A DNA stretch of 64,000 bases, from positions 49,267-113,266 of the forward strand of contig CACYTI010000007.1 of the NCBI GenBank assembly GCA_902777275.1, in the 5' to 3' direction. Made by a program: the position numbers and the translations under genes. Shown in pieces: positions 17,198-27,647 of the stretch. The notes under the pieces are model-generated. The model saw nothing but the letters and a program-made list of their open reading frames with translations, was not told the origin of the DNA and ran no database searches. The DNA is from an uncultured Ruminococcus sp. (GTDB taxonomy: Bacteria; Bacillota; Clostridia; Oscillospirales; Acutalibacteraceae). Numbering within the stretch: the stretch's first letter is position 1; each line of letters opens with the position of its first letter.

Positions 17198-18583
17198 TTA
17201 TTTGTTTTTATTAACCTGATCGGCAAATTTTTCCTCGCTTTTGCCTTTATTATCGTTGTTATCATTTTTCGTGTCGCCGTTTTCCTCTTCGTCATCCTCA
17301 TCATCGGAGTCGATGCCGAAATGAAGAAGCTTATGCAGCTTTTTCTTCTGTTCCAACTCCTTTTCTGCGCGTATACGCTTTTGCTCTTCTGCGATCTCGG
17401 CATAGTTTAGCACGCGGAATTCGAGCGCTTCCTTTGCGATATTTCCCTTTTCTTCGATTCTGATGCGAGCTTTTTTTGCAATCAAAAAGTAAATTACCGC
17501 GTAAATCGGCGTACCTAAAATGAATCCGGGAACACCGAACAGCGCGCCGCCTACGATAACGCTGAAAAGAACCCAAAAGCTTGACAGACCGACTTGGTTG
17601 CCGATGATCTTCGGCTTAAGAATGTTGCCGTCTACCTGCTGAATGACGAACGCTATCAGAATAAACCACAGCGCAAGCCAGGGATTGATCATAAACAGAA
17701 TAAACGCGCTCGGAATTCCTCCGATAAATGGTCCGAAAAACGGGATAACATTTGCAAGGCCGCAAAGCACCGCGATAAGAGAGGCGTAAGGGAAGTTGAA
17801 TATTGAGAGAACGATAAAAAACAGCACTCCGATAAGCCCCGCATCGAGTATGTCGCCCACCAAAAAGCGGCCGCATTTGGTGTCGGTGATATCCACTACC
17901 TCATAAACCTTCGGAAGATATTTAATCGGGATAAAAGCCACAGCCAACTTTTTTAGCTGAACACAAAGCTGATCCTTGTAAATCAGGAAATAAACTGAGA
18001 TGATAACTCCCATGAGCGAGTTGTAAATAAACGTTGCGGCGTTTGACAGAAAGCCTTGCAGCCAATTGAGCACACTCTTTGTCAAATCTTGGCTGCCCGT
18101 GAAAAAGTCGGTAACGCCCTTTAACAAATCATCAACCGAAACGGACTGCAAAAACGGAATATTCGCTTCGGAAATCATTTCGCCCCAGTTTTCAAAGGTA
18201 CCCTGGATCGTATTATAATAGGAAGGAATATCGTTGACTAATTTTGACAGATTGCTTATGATTTGAGGAATCAGCACGATGATCAAAGCCGCAAAAATCG
18301 CGATTGTACCGACATAAGTTATTATCAGTGCCAAAGGCTTGCGAAAATTTTTCAGAAGCTTGTGCTTTTCACCCATCTTCGCGAACGCTTTTGTATACAA
18401 AAATTTGTAAGGGAAGTTTAGAATATAAGCTATTAAAAATCCGATAAAAAACGGTGTGAGGATACCAAAAATCATCGTGATTATGCCCCATACCCAAGAG
18501 ATGTTGATAAAAAAGAAAATCAACAACACTGCGAACGCTATTGCCAAAAACAGATAGCGGATTCGTATCCGGTTTCTCTTCAT
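17198..18583 (-). CDS. AI-2E family (UPF0118) membrane permease
   Basis: A 461-residue polytopic protein with about seven to eight membrane helices. The middle extracytoplasmic region (about residues 100-170) and the conserved GGALFGVPGFILGTPIYAVIYF and LANVIPFFGPFIGGIPSAF are typical of the family named after TqsA/YtvI. Known members export small molecules or exchange sodium and protons, so the substrate here is open. The C-terminal tail is long and charged (acidic DSDDEDDEEENGD, then Lys/Asn-rich). It starts 13 bases after polC and is probably the last gene of that transcript. Confidence 0.87.
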   Translation of the reverse strand: MKRNRIRIRYLFLAIAFAVLLIFFFINISWVWGIITMIFGILTPFFIGFLIAYILNFPYKFLYTKAFAKMGEKHKLLKNFRKPLALIITYVGTIAIFAALIIVLIPQIISNLSKLVNDIPSYYNTIQGTFENWGEMISEANIPFLQSVSVDDLLKGVTDFFTGSQDLTKSVLNWLQGFLSNAATFIYNSLMGVIISVYFLIYKDQLCVQLKKLAVAFIPIKYLPKVYEVVDITDTKCGRFLVGDILDAGLIGVLFFIVLSIFNFPYASLIAVLCGLANVIPFFGPFIGGIPSAFILFMINPWLALWFILIAFVIQQVDGNILKPKIIGNQVGLSSFWVLFSVIVGGALFGVPGFILGTPIYAVIYFLIAKKARIRIEEKGNIAKEALEFRVLNYAEIAEEQKRIRAEKELEQKKKLHKLLHFGIDSDDEDDEEENGDTKNDNNDNKGKSEEKFADQVNKNK

Positions 18584-18596
18584 ACTTGATTCCTCC

Positions 18597-21500
18597 TCAG
18601 AATAAAGACATCTGCGCGCTTTCGGGGATTCCCGTCAGAACGCCAACGCTTTGAAGCGTTTCGATTACTGCTTTTGTAACCTTTGTTTTTGCCTGAATAT
18701 CCTCAATTGAAAGATACTCGCTTGTTTTTTTGCCCTCGGCGGCAAGCGACTCGGCGGCGGCACCGCCGACTCCCGCTAAGGACGAGAACGGAAGGCGTAT
18801 CTTTCCGTCCTCCACAGCGAACATCGAAGCCTCGGAGCGGTAGATATCAACCGGGAGCACCTCGATCCCGCGAGCCATCATCTCGTTTACGATTTGGAGC
18901 GTCGCGTAATCCTTGTCGTCCTTATCGCTCGACTCGTGGGCATTCTGAAGCTGCTTTATCTGACTCATACGCGCTTTGACCGCGCTGTGTCCCCTCATAA
19001 GGAGAGCGCCGTCGAGGTTTTCACTGCGGACGGTAAAATAGGCTGCGTAATATTCCACAGGCTTGTGAACCTTGTACCAGCCCAGCCTCAGAGCGGCGAT
19101 CATATAGGCGGCGGCGTGAGCCTTGGGGAACATATACTTTATCTTCATGCATGAATCTATGTACCATTCGGGCACACCATGCTCGCGCATCGCCTTGAAA
19201 TGCTCCTCGGTTAGCAGCTTTGTGGCATTGCCCTTACGGACTATTTCCATTATCTTAAACGCCATTGAATCCTCAAGCCCCTTGTGCATGAGGTAGGTCA
19301 TGATCGAGTCACGCGTACCGATAACCTCCGAGATAGTGCAGGTGCCGTTGTGAATAAGCTCCTGCGCGTTGCCCAGCCAAACGTCGGTGCCGTGAGAAAG
19401 CCCCGAGATCTGGAGAAGGTCGGTAAATGTTTTGGGCTTTGCCTCAAGCAGCATTCCGCGCACAAAGCCGGTGCCGCATTCGGGAATGCTGAACGTGCCG
19501 GTCTGAGAGTCAATATCCTCGGGCTTCACTCCCAGTGCCTTGGTGGATGTGAAGAGCGAAATAACTTCGGGGTCGCTCATCGAGACATTCATAACGGGAA
19601 TGCCCGTGAACATTTCCAGATAGTGGTAAATCGTGGGAACATCGTGTCCAAGCTCGTCGAGCTTGGTGATCGTATCGTGAATCGAGTGGAAGTCGAAGTG
19701 AGTTGTAATGTTGTCCGACTTCATGTCGTTTGCGGGGTGCTGAACGGGACAAAAATCGTAGACCTCGTTGGTGCGAGGGACTACGACCATGCCGCCCGGG
19801 TGCTGACCCGTGGTGCGCTTTACGCCCGTACAGCCCTTTGCCAAACGCTTAATCTCCGCCTTATTGCAGCCGACGATCCCGCGCTCCTCAAGATATTTCT
19901 TGGCGAAGCCGATCGCGGTTTTTTCGGCTACGGTAGAGATAGTTCCAGCCTTGAAAACGTTGTCCTTGCCAAAAAGCTGCTCGGTGTAGCGGTGAGATTT
20001 CGACTGATACTCGCCGCTGAAATTCAGGTCGATATCAGGGACCTTGTCGCCCTTAAAGCCCAAAAACGTTTCAAACGGTATCTCGTGACCGTCCTGATCC
20101 ATTTTTGTCCCGCATTCGGGGCAGTCCTTAGGCGGAAGGTCAAAACCCGAGCCGTAGCTGCCGTCCGTTATAAACTCGCTGTGCTTGCACTTGGGGCAAA
20201 TATAATGCGGGCAAAGCGGGTTTACCTCTGAGATTCCCGACATAGTAGCCACGAAGGAGGAACCGACCGAGCCTCGCGAGCCGACTAAATAGCCGTGAGC
20301 CTCACTGTCGGCAACAAGCTTCTGCGCGGTCATATACAGAACCGAGAAGCCGTAGGTAGTGATAGAATTGAGCTCCTTGTCGAGTCTCGCCTTTACAATC
20401 TCGGGCAGAGGGTCGCCGTATTTCTTTTTTGCCCTCTCCCATGTTATCGAGATAAGCTGCTCCTGAGCGCCCTCGATGTACGGCGGGAAGGTTCCCTTGG
20501 GGATAGGTCTTATATCCTCGCACATATCGGCGATTTTATTTGTGTTTGTAACAACGACCTCAAACGCCTTGTCCTTGCCCAGCCATTCAAATTCTTTCAG
20601 CATTTCGGCTGTTGTTCGGAAGAACAGCGGTGCCTGTTGGTCGGCGTCCTTGAATTTAAGAGCTGCCTGCAAAATCTTGCGGTATTCGCTGTCGGATGGA
20701 TCCATAAAATGGACGTCGCAGGTGGCGCAGACGGGCTTGTTCAGCTCCTTGCCGAGTCTGATTATTTTGCGGTCGATCTCCCGCAGCTCGTCAACCGTCT
20801 TGAAGGTGCCGTTGCGTATAAGAAACTCGTTGTTGCCCGAGGGCTGGATTTCAAGATAATCGTAAAATGAGGCTATCTGTTTCAGCTCGCCCCACGGCGC
20901 GCCCTTTAATATAGCGCGGTAGAGCTGCCCCTCGCAGCAAGCCGAGCCGATTATCAAGCCCTCGCGGTGCTTTATCAAATCACTTTTCGCGATCCTCGGT
21001 TTTTTATAAAAGGTTTGAAGATGGCTTTTTGAAATCAGCTTATAAAGATTCTTCAAGCCAACATTATTCTTTGCAAGAATTATCTGATGATACGTCGGCA
21101 GCTTCTTAAAATCGCCGCCCGCAATTTTTGTATTAATATCCTTTGCGGAAAAAATTCCGTAATCGTCGTTAAGCCTGCTGCACAGCGAAATAAAAATCTT
21201 AGCTAAAATTTCGGCGTCGTCCGTCGCGCGGTGATGATTGAAGCTTCCCAGCCGCAGGAATTCGGCGACCGTGTCAAGCTTGACATTTTTTATTCCGGGC
21301 AAAATAGCGCGGGCAATCGCCACGGTGTCGATCGAGGTGTAGTTATACTCGACATTCATATTTTCGCAGGCGCGGCGGATAAAAGATGTGTCGAACGGAG
21401 CGTTGTGCGCCACAAGAATACTGTCGCCGGCGAATTCGAGGAACGCCGACACCGCCTCGCTCTGAGAGGGCGCGTCCTTCACCATTTCATCGGTTATGCC

Positions 21501-22964
21501 CGTGAGCTGTGTTATCTTTGCGGGAATGGGCATTTCGGGATTCGCGAAGGTTGAAAAGGTATCGGTGATTTCCCCGTTAACGACCTTGACCGCGCCGATT
21601 TCGGTTATTTTATCGCGAAGCGGCGAAAGACCCGTTGTTTCAATGTCAAAGCAGACAAACGTTCCGTCGAGCGGTTCATCCTGTCCGCCCGACACAGATT
21701 CAACCAAATCGTCCATGAAATAGGCTTCCATGCCGTAGATGACCTTTATATCTCCACCGAGCTTGTATTTTATCGTTTCAGCCGCCTTCATCGCGTCAGG
21801 GAACGCCTGCGCTACGCCGTGGTCGGTTATAGCAATAGCCTTGTGTCCCCAGTCGTAAGCGCGCTGAACAAGAGTTCCCGCGGGAGTGAGCGCGTCCATC
21901 TGCGACATATTTGTATGCAGATGAAGCTCTACGCGCTTTTCCTCAGCCTTGTCGGTAATCTTGATTTTCTCGGCGGTCCCGATAGAGTTTGCGTTAAGCA
22001 CGACCTCCTTCATAAAGTCGTCAAACTCCACGTTGCCCATAACGACGATTGTTTTGCCGGATTTGAGCGAATCGAGTATTTCCGACTCCTTGACGCCGCA
22101 GAACAGCTTTACGGTGATCGAGCCTGTGTAGTCGGTTATATCTATGGTGATTATCGCGTTTTTGTTGTTTTTGGTTATTCTTTTTTCGGTTTCTATAACG
22201 TCGCCCCAGACGACGGCGCCCTTTACGCTGTCGCCGAGGTTCTTGATTTGCGTCATTTTGCCGCGAATGCTCCTGCCGTAGAGCGGGCGCACCGAGGAGC
22301 GGACTATTTGAGGAACAGTGAAAGCTCCCTCACGGAGCTCTATCTCCGTTACGGCGTCCTCCCTGCGCTCATCTCTGTCGGCTGCGTCCTCCTCTTCTTC
22401 GCGGAAGAACTCCGCCGCCTTTTGAAGCTGTTCGCGTTTTATCTGAGTCTGCGCGCTTTTTATAACCTGCTTGTACTCGTCGCTGCTATCACTGACCTCA
22501 AAGATCCCCGTGTATTTAACATTCAGAGAAAGGTCAAACTCGTCTGCAATTATCCGAGTCAGCGCACGGTCAAAGCCCTTCGCGTCGAGCAGAGCCTTTC
22601 CCCCGTTGTTCAGATTTATAATAAGCGTTTTGTCGTCAAGTCTGACGTCGGCGTTGTTGAGCGTTCCGTTTATGCTCGGCATTTCGCGTTTGAGCGCCGC
22701 GTAAAGCTCGGGAAAATAATCCGCTGTAAACAGCTTGGAGCCGAAATGCGGCTTTATGCATACCGAAGCATCAAGGAGCTTGGCGTAGGTTTTTTCCGCC
22801 GCAAGGAGCTGATCGCGCGGTATCAGCTCGGAAAACTCGACCCAAAGCGTTACAACGCGCACCTCGTTTATAATATTCACTTTTATGACTGCTCCCCTGC
22901 GGATCGCCTTAGGAACCGCGCGGCTCTCCGCAAAGGAGCTGAAAATATCGTCCAGTGTTTTCAT
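18597..22964 (-). CDS. polC: DNA polymerase III PolC-type
   Basis: A 1455-residue replicative polymerase of low-GC Gram-positives. Order: N-terminal domains (about 1-220); OB fold (about 230-330); PHP domain from HLHTNMSQMDA (about 346), interrupted by the DEDDh proofreading exonuclease starting at FDIETTGL (about 437); PHP remainder; polymerase core with a zinc knuckle (CPKC ... CPEC) and catalytic PDIDLNF (about 975); and helix-hairpin-helix/duplex-binding end. Full length. It follows ispG by ten bases in the pyrH-polC cluster. Confidence 0.98.
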   Translation of the reverse strand: MKTLDDIFSSFAESRAVPKAIRRGAVIKVNIINEVRVVTLWVEFSELIPRDQLLAAEKTYAKLLDASVCIKPHFGSKLFTADYFPELYAALKREMPSINGTLNNADVRLDDKTLIINLNNGGKALLDAKGFDRALTRIIADEFDLSLNVKYTGIFEVSDSSDEYKQVIKSAQTQIKREQLQKAAEFFREEEEDAADRDERREDAVTEIELREGAFTVPQIVRSSVRPLYGRSIRGKMTQIKNLGDSVKGAVVWGDVIETEKRITKNNKNAIITIDITDYTGSITVKLFCGVKESEILDSLKSGKTIVVMGNVEFDDFMKEVVLNANSIGTAEKIKITDKAEEKRVELHLHTNMSQMDALTPAGTLVQRAYDWGHKAIAITDHGVAQAFPDAMKAAETIKYKLGGDIKVIYGMEAYFMDDLVESVSGGQDEPLDGTFVCFDIETTGLSPLRDKITEIGAVKVVNGEITDTFSTFANPEMPIPAKITQLTGITDEMVKDAPSQSEAVSAFLEFAGDSILVAHNAPFDTSFIRRACENMNVEYNYTSIDTVAIARAILPGIKNVKLDTVAEFLRLGSFNHHRATDDAEILAKIFISLCSRLNDDYGIFSAKDINTKIAGGDFKKLPTYHQIILAKNNVGLKNLYKLISKSHLQTFYKKPRIAKSDLIKHREGLIIGSACCEGQLYRAILKGAPWGELKQIASFYDYLEIQPSGNNEFLIRNGTFKTVDELREIDRKIIRLGKELNKPVCATCDVHFMDPSDSEYRKILQAALKFKDADQQAPLFFRTTAEMLKEFEWLGKDKAFEVVVTNTNKIADMCEDIRPIPKGTFPPYIEGAQEQLISITWERAKKKYGDPLPEIVKARLDKELNSITTYGFSVLYMTAQKLVADSEAHGYLVGSRGSVGSSFVATMSGISEVNPLCPHYICPKCKHSEFITDGSYGSGFDLPPKDCPECGTKMDQDGHEIPFETFLGFKGDKVPDIDLNFSGEYQSKSHRYTEQLFGKDNVFKAGTISTVAEKTAIGFAKKYLEERGIVGCNKAEIKRLAKGCTGVKRTTGQHPGGMVVVPRTNEVYDFCPVQHPANDMKSDNITTHFDFHSIHDTITKLDELGHDVPTIYHYLEMFTGIPVMNVSMSDPEVISLFTSTKALGVKPEDIDSQTGTFSIPECGTGFVRGMLLEAKPKTFTDLLQISGLSHGTDVWLGNAQELIHNGTCTISEVIGTRDSIMTYLMHKGLEDSMAFKIMEIVRKGNATKLLTEEHFKAMREHGVPEWYIDSCMKIKYMFPKAHAAAYMIAALRLGWYKVHKPVEYYAAYFTVRSENLDGALLMRGHSAVKARMSQIKQLQNAHESSDKDDKDYATLQIVNEMMARGIEVLPVDIYRSEASMFAVEDGKIRLPFSSLAGVGGAAAESLAAEGKKTSEYLSIEDIQAKTKVTKAVIETLQSVGVLTGIPESAQMSLF

Positions 22965-22974
22965 TCAATATCCT

Positions 22975-24018
22975 TTACATTTTTTCAATTTCTTCCATAA
23001 GCGCGTCAACGAGCTTATCCTCGTCAACCTTTGCTATAACCTCGCCCTTCTTGAATACCAGCCCGCAGCCGTCGCCGCCCGCTATGCCGATATCCGCCTC
23101 TCTCGCCTCGCCGGGACCGTTTACAACGCAGCCCATAACGGCTACCTTTATGTTCTTTTCACAGCCGCGCAGACGGTCTTCAACCTCGTTGGCAATTTTT
23201 ACCAAGTCAATTCTTGTTCTGCCGCAGGTTGGGCATGACACAAACTGCACGCCGCCCTGCTTTAAGTCGAGCGCTCTGAGAATGTCGTCGGCGGCATATA
23301 TCTCGCGCACCGGGTCAGCCGTAAGCGACACCCTTATCGTATCGCCTATGCCGTGCATGAGAAGCGAGCCGATGCCTGCGGCGGATTTGATTATGCCCAT
23401 ACGCTCGGTGCCCGCCTCGGTAACTCCTAAGTGAAGCGGATAATCGCACCGGTCGGCGGCAAGCTCATACGCCTTTATCATAGTTGACACGGTAGAGCTT
23501 TTCATAGAAAGCACGATGTCGTAAAAATCGAATTTTTCAAGGAGCGACGCGTGATAAAGCGCGCTGTCGCACAAAGCCTGAGGAGTGGGATGCCCGTATT
23601 TAGCTAAAATTTCCTTTTCGAGCGAACCCGAATTTACGCCTATGCGAATCGGTATCCCGCGCTGACGGCAGGCATCGGCGACAGCCTTTACCCTGTCGTC
23701 GGAGCCTATGTTGCCGGGATTGATTCGTATTTTATCCACGCCTGCGGCACACGCTTCAAGCGCAAGCTTGTAGTTAAAATGAATATCCGCCACAAGGGGA
23801 ATGTCTACCGCCTGCTTAATGGCGGGAATAAGCTTAACTGCCTCCATATCGGGGATCGCGGCACGGATGATCTGACAGCCCGCTTCCTCAAGCCGCTTTG
23901 CCTGAGCGACACTGCCGTCAATATCGGTTGATAGCACATTGAGCATTGACTGCACCGAAACGGGCGCACCGCCGCCTATCAAAACATTTCCCGCCTTTAC
24001 CTGAATTTTACTGCTCAT
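22975..24018 (-). CDS. ispG: HMB-PP synthase (IspG/GcpE)
   Basis: A 347-residue iron-sulphur enzyme making HMB-PP from MEcPP in the non-mevalonate isoprenoid pathway. It has the N-terminal barrel (VADIHFNYKLALEA, KIRINPGNIG) and the C-terminal 4Fe-4S domain with SCPTCGRTR and MGCVVNGPGEA. Located with dxr and uppS, it places undecaprenyl-phosphate supply in this cluster. Confidence 0.96.
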   Translation of the reverse strand: MSSKIQVKAGNVLIGGGAPVSVQSMLNVLSTDIDGSVAQAKRLEEAGCQIIRAAIPDMEAVKLIPAIKQAVDIPLVADIHFNYKLALEACAAGVDKIRINPGNIGSDDRVKAVADACRQRGIPIRIGVNSGSLEKEILAKYGHPTPQALCDSALYHASLLEKFDFYDIVLSMKSSTVSTMIKAYELAADRCDYPLHLGVTEAGTERMGIIKSAAGIGSLLMHGIGDTIRVSLTADPVREIYAADDILRALDLKQGGVQFVSCPTCGRTRIDLVKIANEVEDRLRGCEKNIKVAVMGCVVNGPGEAREADIGIAGGDGCGLVFKKGEVIAKVDEDKLVDALMEEIEKM

Positions 24019-24033
24019 ACTGTCTCCCCCATT

Positions 24034-25410
24034 CTATTCCATTTTCGGGAAAGTTCCCGTAATCAGTTTAAATATATCGTTGCCTGTAATTATCACTATC
24101 AATACAATAAGCAAAGCCAAGCCTATGCCGTTAACAATATACTCCACCTTGCGCGGAACGGGCTTGCGGAAAATCGCTTCTATAATAAGGAAAACAAAGC
24201 GTCCGCCGTCGAGCGCGGGGAACGGGAACATATTCACGATGCCGAGGTTAACGGTTATAAGCGCCATTATGAACACAATGTTAAGCACCGCGTCCCCGAA
24301 GCCGGTTTCAAGTCCCTTTGAAGCCACGTCCGACACCGCCTTTGTTATTCCGACGGGTCCCGACATATCCGAAAGGCTGAATTTGCCGCGTATCAAAAGC
24401 TCAAATGACTTCCACACGCTCTTTGCAAGGCTGACCGTACCCGTGAAGGTTTCTTCCGTAACAGTGAAGAAATTCTTGTCCTTGGGCGCTAAATAAAAGT
24501 CGATACCCACGGCGGTCTCGTCCTCTGATTTTTTATATGTGAAGAACTGAACGTCCTCTAACTCTGTCTTTTCTCCGTTTCTTATGACCGTCACGTCGCC
24601 CGTGTAGCGGACGCGCTTATCTCTGACCTCGATTTCGGGATATTTAAAATCCTTCGGCTTTTCGACCTTCGCAGTTGTGTAGTAGCTGTCGATGATACCC
24701 TTAAAAATCGAGTATGCCTCATCCTTTGTCTGAGCGGCGTTTATACGCTTGGTCTCCGGCGGGAGAACCTCGCTGTACAGCTTATTTGCCATATCGTCGT
24801 CGATAAGCTTATTGTCGCGCATTTCAAGAATATAGTTCTTCGCGTCCACACAGCAATCCTGCTTATATACCGTGACAGAATCCGGGTCAACCTCCTCGCA
24901 GGGAAGAAGCTGTATTCCCATGAGCAGATCTCGGGAATTCGCGACGGAATATCCGCCCACCGAGGTGAATTTATCGCCGACCTCCAAGCCCGAATTAGCG
25001 GTGTAGGATTCGGGCGTGAAGTCAGTCACGGTGGTGTCTATAAACTCGGTCTGGTTTATTGTGACAATGAACATCAGCAAAAAGCCGACAAGAATATTCA
25101 TCACAGCGCCCGCGACAATTATGATCATGCGCTTCCAGATCTTGGCGTTTGTGAACGCGCGGGGATTGTCGCTTGACTGATCCTCGCCTTCCATAGCGCA
25201 ATAACCGCCTATCGGAAACAACCTAAGCGAATAACGGGTCTCGCCCTTTTTAAAGCTTATGATCTTGGGCCCCATGCCCAACGCGAACTCGTTGACCTGA
25301 ACCCCCGATTTTTTGGCGCATATAAAATGCCCGAACTCGTGAGCGAAAATAATAAATTCAAAGAGAAGAACGCCGATGATGATCAGCGCTATTGTTATGA
25401 GTACCTGCAA
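24034..25410 (-). CDS. rseP: Site-2 intramembrane metalloprotease RseP
   Basis: A 458-residue polytopic zinc protease that cleaves membrane-bound anti-sigma factors or signal peptides. HEFGH at residues 24-28 is in the first helix, and a later helix carries the second-site NMFPFPALDGG with the zinc-ligand Asp. A PDZ-like region (about 110-170) is followed by an unusually large insert (about 170-310). The only reachable start is TTG at 25410 (a TGA lies upstream in frame), with GGAG about 12 bases before. It lies between dxr and ispG. Confidence 0.93.
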   Translation of the reverse strand: MQVLITIALIIIGVLLFEFIIFAHEFGHFICAKKSGVQVNEFALGMGPKIISFKKGETRYSLRLFPIGGYCAMEGEDQSSDNPRAFTNAKIWKRMIIIVAGAVMNILVGFLLMFIVTINQTEFIDTTVTDFTPESYTANSGLEVGDKFTSVGGYSVANSRDLLMGIQLLPCEEVDPDSVTVYKQDCCVDAKNYILEMRDNKLIDDDMANKLYSEVLPPETKRINAAQTKDEAYSIFKGIIDSYYTTAKVEKPKDFKYPEIEVRDKRVRYTGDVTVIRNGEKTELEDVQFFTYKKSEDETAVGIDFYLAPKDKNFFTVTEETFTGTVSLAKSVWKSFELLIRGKFSLSDMSGPVGITKAVSDVASKGLETGFGDAVLNIVFIMALITVNLGIVNMFPFPALDGGRFVFLIIEAIFRKPVPRKVEYIVNGIGLALLIVLIVIITGNDIFKLITGTFPKME

Positions 25411-25509
25411 AAAAATATCAACTCCAAAAAAGATTCCGCAGAAAAATCAGTTCTTGTTTACCCTGTTAAAATAATTGATTGCTAAATAATTGACTGTAAA
25501 TATAATTGA

Positions 25510-26658
25510 TTAAGATATTTTTCCCTTTACGTATTCGCGCGCCCTCGCGTCAACCTCTAAAATATCCCCGACGCAGGACGGCGTAAAGTTTTGAATGCTT
25601 TCCAACGCTCCGCTGACAAGCTCGCCGATATCAAGGAATTTTATCTTTCCCTGACGGAACATGAGGTTAGCCTCCTCGTTCGCTCCGTTAGCTATAGCGG
25701 TCGCCGCGCCGCCCATGGCAAACGCCTTTTTACAGGCTCGCAGGCATTCAAAGGTTTCGTAGTCCGGCTCAAAAAAGGTCATTTTGCCGATTTGAGCCAA
25801 ATCAAGCTCCGCGACGGGAGATTCATAACGCATCGGATAAGTGATCGCGTATTGGATCGGAATGCGCATATCGGGAACGCCGAGCTGAGCCAGCACCGAA
25901 TTGTCGGTGAACTCAACGAGCGAATGAATAATGCTTTCGCGGTGAACGACAACGTCGATGTCGCCGCCGCTTACGCCGAAGAGCCTGCCCGCCTCTATGA
26001 TCTCAAGACCCTTGTTCATCATAGTGGCGGAGTCGATGGTGATTTTTGCTCCCATGCTCCAGTTTGGATGCTTTAAAGCCTGCTCCACTGTGACACCGCG
26101 AAGCTCGTCGGTTGTTTTGCCGAAGAAGGGTCCGCCCGACGCGGTGAGGATCAGCTTTTTTATCACCTTTTTGTCGGGTATTCCCTGAAGGCACTGGAAA
26201 ATAGCGGAATGCTCGCTGTCGACGGGAAGCAGCTTAACGCCGTTTTCGCGCACTGCGTCTGTGACAAGGTCGCCGCCCGCAACAAGAGTTTCCTTGTTGG
26301 CAAGCGCGATATCCTTTTTAGCCTGAGCCGCCGCGATCGTCGGCTGCAGACCAACCATGCCCACAACGGAGTTAACGACCAAATCCGCCTGAGGCAGACG
26401 CGCCGCCTCGATTAGACCGTCCATACCGCCGAGCACTTTTATATCGGTATCGGCGAGAGCTATTTTAAGCTCCTCCGCCTTTTGTTCGTCAAATACAACG
26501 GCAAGCTTAGGCTTATATTTACGCGCCTGCCGTTCAAGTAATGTGATATTCTTGGCTGCGGCGAGCGCGGAAACGCGCAGCCCGAGCTTGTCGGCAACGT
26601 CAAGAGTCTGAGTGCCGATAGAGCCTGTTGAGCCGAGAACGGAGATATTTTTCTTCAT
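25510..26658 (-). CDS. dxr: 1-deoxy-D-xylulose 5-phosphate reductoisomerase
   Basis: A 382-residue NADPH enzyme converting DXP to MEP. The N-terminal dinucleotide fold LGSTGSIGTQTLDV, ALANKETLVAGG, LPVDSEHSAIFQ (metal-ligand DSEH) and HPNWSMGAKITIDSATMMNKG are all present. Same pathway as ispG two genes downstream. Gap of three bases to cdsA. Confidence 0.97.
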   Translation of the reverse strand: MKKNISVLGSTGSIGTQTLDVADKLGLRVSALAAAKNITLLERQARKYKPKLAVVFDEQKAEELKIALADTDIKVLGGMDGLIEAARLPQADLVVNSVVGMVGLQPTIAAAQAKKDIALANKETLVAGGDLVTDAVRENGVKLLPVDSEHSAIFQCLQGIPDKKVIKKLILTASGGPFFGKTTDELRGVTVEQALKHPNWSMGAKITIDSATMMNKGLEIIEAGRLFGVSGGDIDVVVHRESIIHSLVEFTDNSVLAQLGVPDMRIPIQYAITYPMRYESPVAELDLAQIGKMTFFEPDYETFECLRACKKAFAMGGAATAIANGANEEANLMFRQGKIKFLDIGELVSGALESIQNFTPSCVGDILEVDARAREYVKGKIS

Positions 26659-26661
26659 AAT

Positions 26662-27510
26662 TTACTCCACGACCTGTAAAAACGGCATAAACTGTCCCAG
26701 AACAACAACCAAAGGCGCGGTGAAAATAATGCTGTCGCATCTGTCGAGCATTCCGCCGTGACCCGGGAAAAGCGAGCCGAAGTCTTTTATTTTCATGTTG
26801 CGTTTTATCAGCGAGAAGCTGATATCGCCGATAATCGAAACCACGGAATCGAAAAGGGCGAGCACCACTAAAGAACCGAAGTTCACGCGGATCTCGGGCT
26901 CTCCCGTGAAAACGAGGAACTGGAACACCAGACCCATTATCATAGCCGAAGCGACGCAGAAAACCATGCCGCCGAGCACTCCCTCGACCGTCTTTTTGGG
27001 GCTGATATTCGGGCACAGCTTGCGCCTGCCGAAATAGCTGCCGATAAAATATCCTCCGCCGTCAGCCATCCACGGAAGCAGAAAAATTGTGACGAAGAAA
27101 AAGCTGACGCTGTAGCCGTTTGTGACGCACGCGAGCGGAACCGCGCTCATTCCGAACGTGATAAGCGTTGTGCCGAACATCGCGTAGGCAAGGTTGATAA
27201 AATGAAGCTTTTTGTGATAAGCAAGGCTAACCACAAACCCCAGCGTCAGGAACAAATAGGTAAAAATATAGGTAAGCGCGCCGACAGACACCGAAATCGG
27301 CATAACCAACGCGTATAGCATACAAACAATCGTGAGCGGAATGCAGCCCAGCATTTTTTTGGCGTCCAAAAACTCACCCACCATCAAAACCGAGGCGAGA
27401 CCGACGACAATACCCGTGAGCGGGTGCCAGAATTCCGAGATAATAATAACAAGCAAAACCGCCGGTATTCCGATTGCCGCTGTAAGCAAACGCGGCTTTA
27501 ATGATTTCAT
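26662..27510 (-). CDS. cdsA: Phosphatidate cytidylyltransferase
   Basis: A 282-residue membrane enzyme making CDP-diacylglycerol. Eight or so hydrophobic helices are seen; the family signature spans DSVVSIIGDISFSLIKR, MKIKDFGSLFPGHGGMLDR and CDS. ATG at 27510 (MKSLKPRLLTAAIG) is preferred; GTG/ATG at 27525/27522 are alternatives with AAAGG upstream. A 137-base gap to uppS holds no gene. Confidence 0.95.
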   Translation of the reverse strand: MKSLKPRLLTAAIGIPAVLLVIIISEFWHPLTGIVVGLASVLMVGEFLDAKKMLGCIPLTIVCMLYALVMPISVSVGALTYIFTYLFLTLGFVVSLAYHKKLHFINLAYAMFGTTLITFGMSAVPLACVTNGYSVSFFFVTIFLLPWMADGGGYFIGSYFGRRKLCPNISPKKTVEGVLGGMVFCVASAMIMGLVFQFLVFTGEPEIRVNFGSLVVLALFDSVVSIIGDISFSLIKRNMKIKDFGSLFPGHGGMLDRCDSIIFTAPLVVVLGQFMPFLQVVE

Positions 27511-27647
27511 AATGATCCCCATCACCTTTCTGCCCGCCGGAAGCGGATCCGCCGAAAGCCGCGCGCCGTCATGCGATTCCGAAAAAATGGAACGCGGCGT
27601 TTTCAGCGAAACTTAGAAATAATTAAATAACAGATTATGCAGCGCTG

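Noticed and set aside
18894-23238. Long open frames on + across polC and ispG (for example 19284-20231 and 21819-23000)
   Set aside because: They mirror the codon pattern of strongly supported genes on the other strand, lack ribosome sites and resemble no family.
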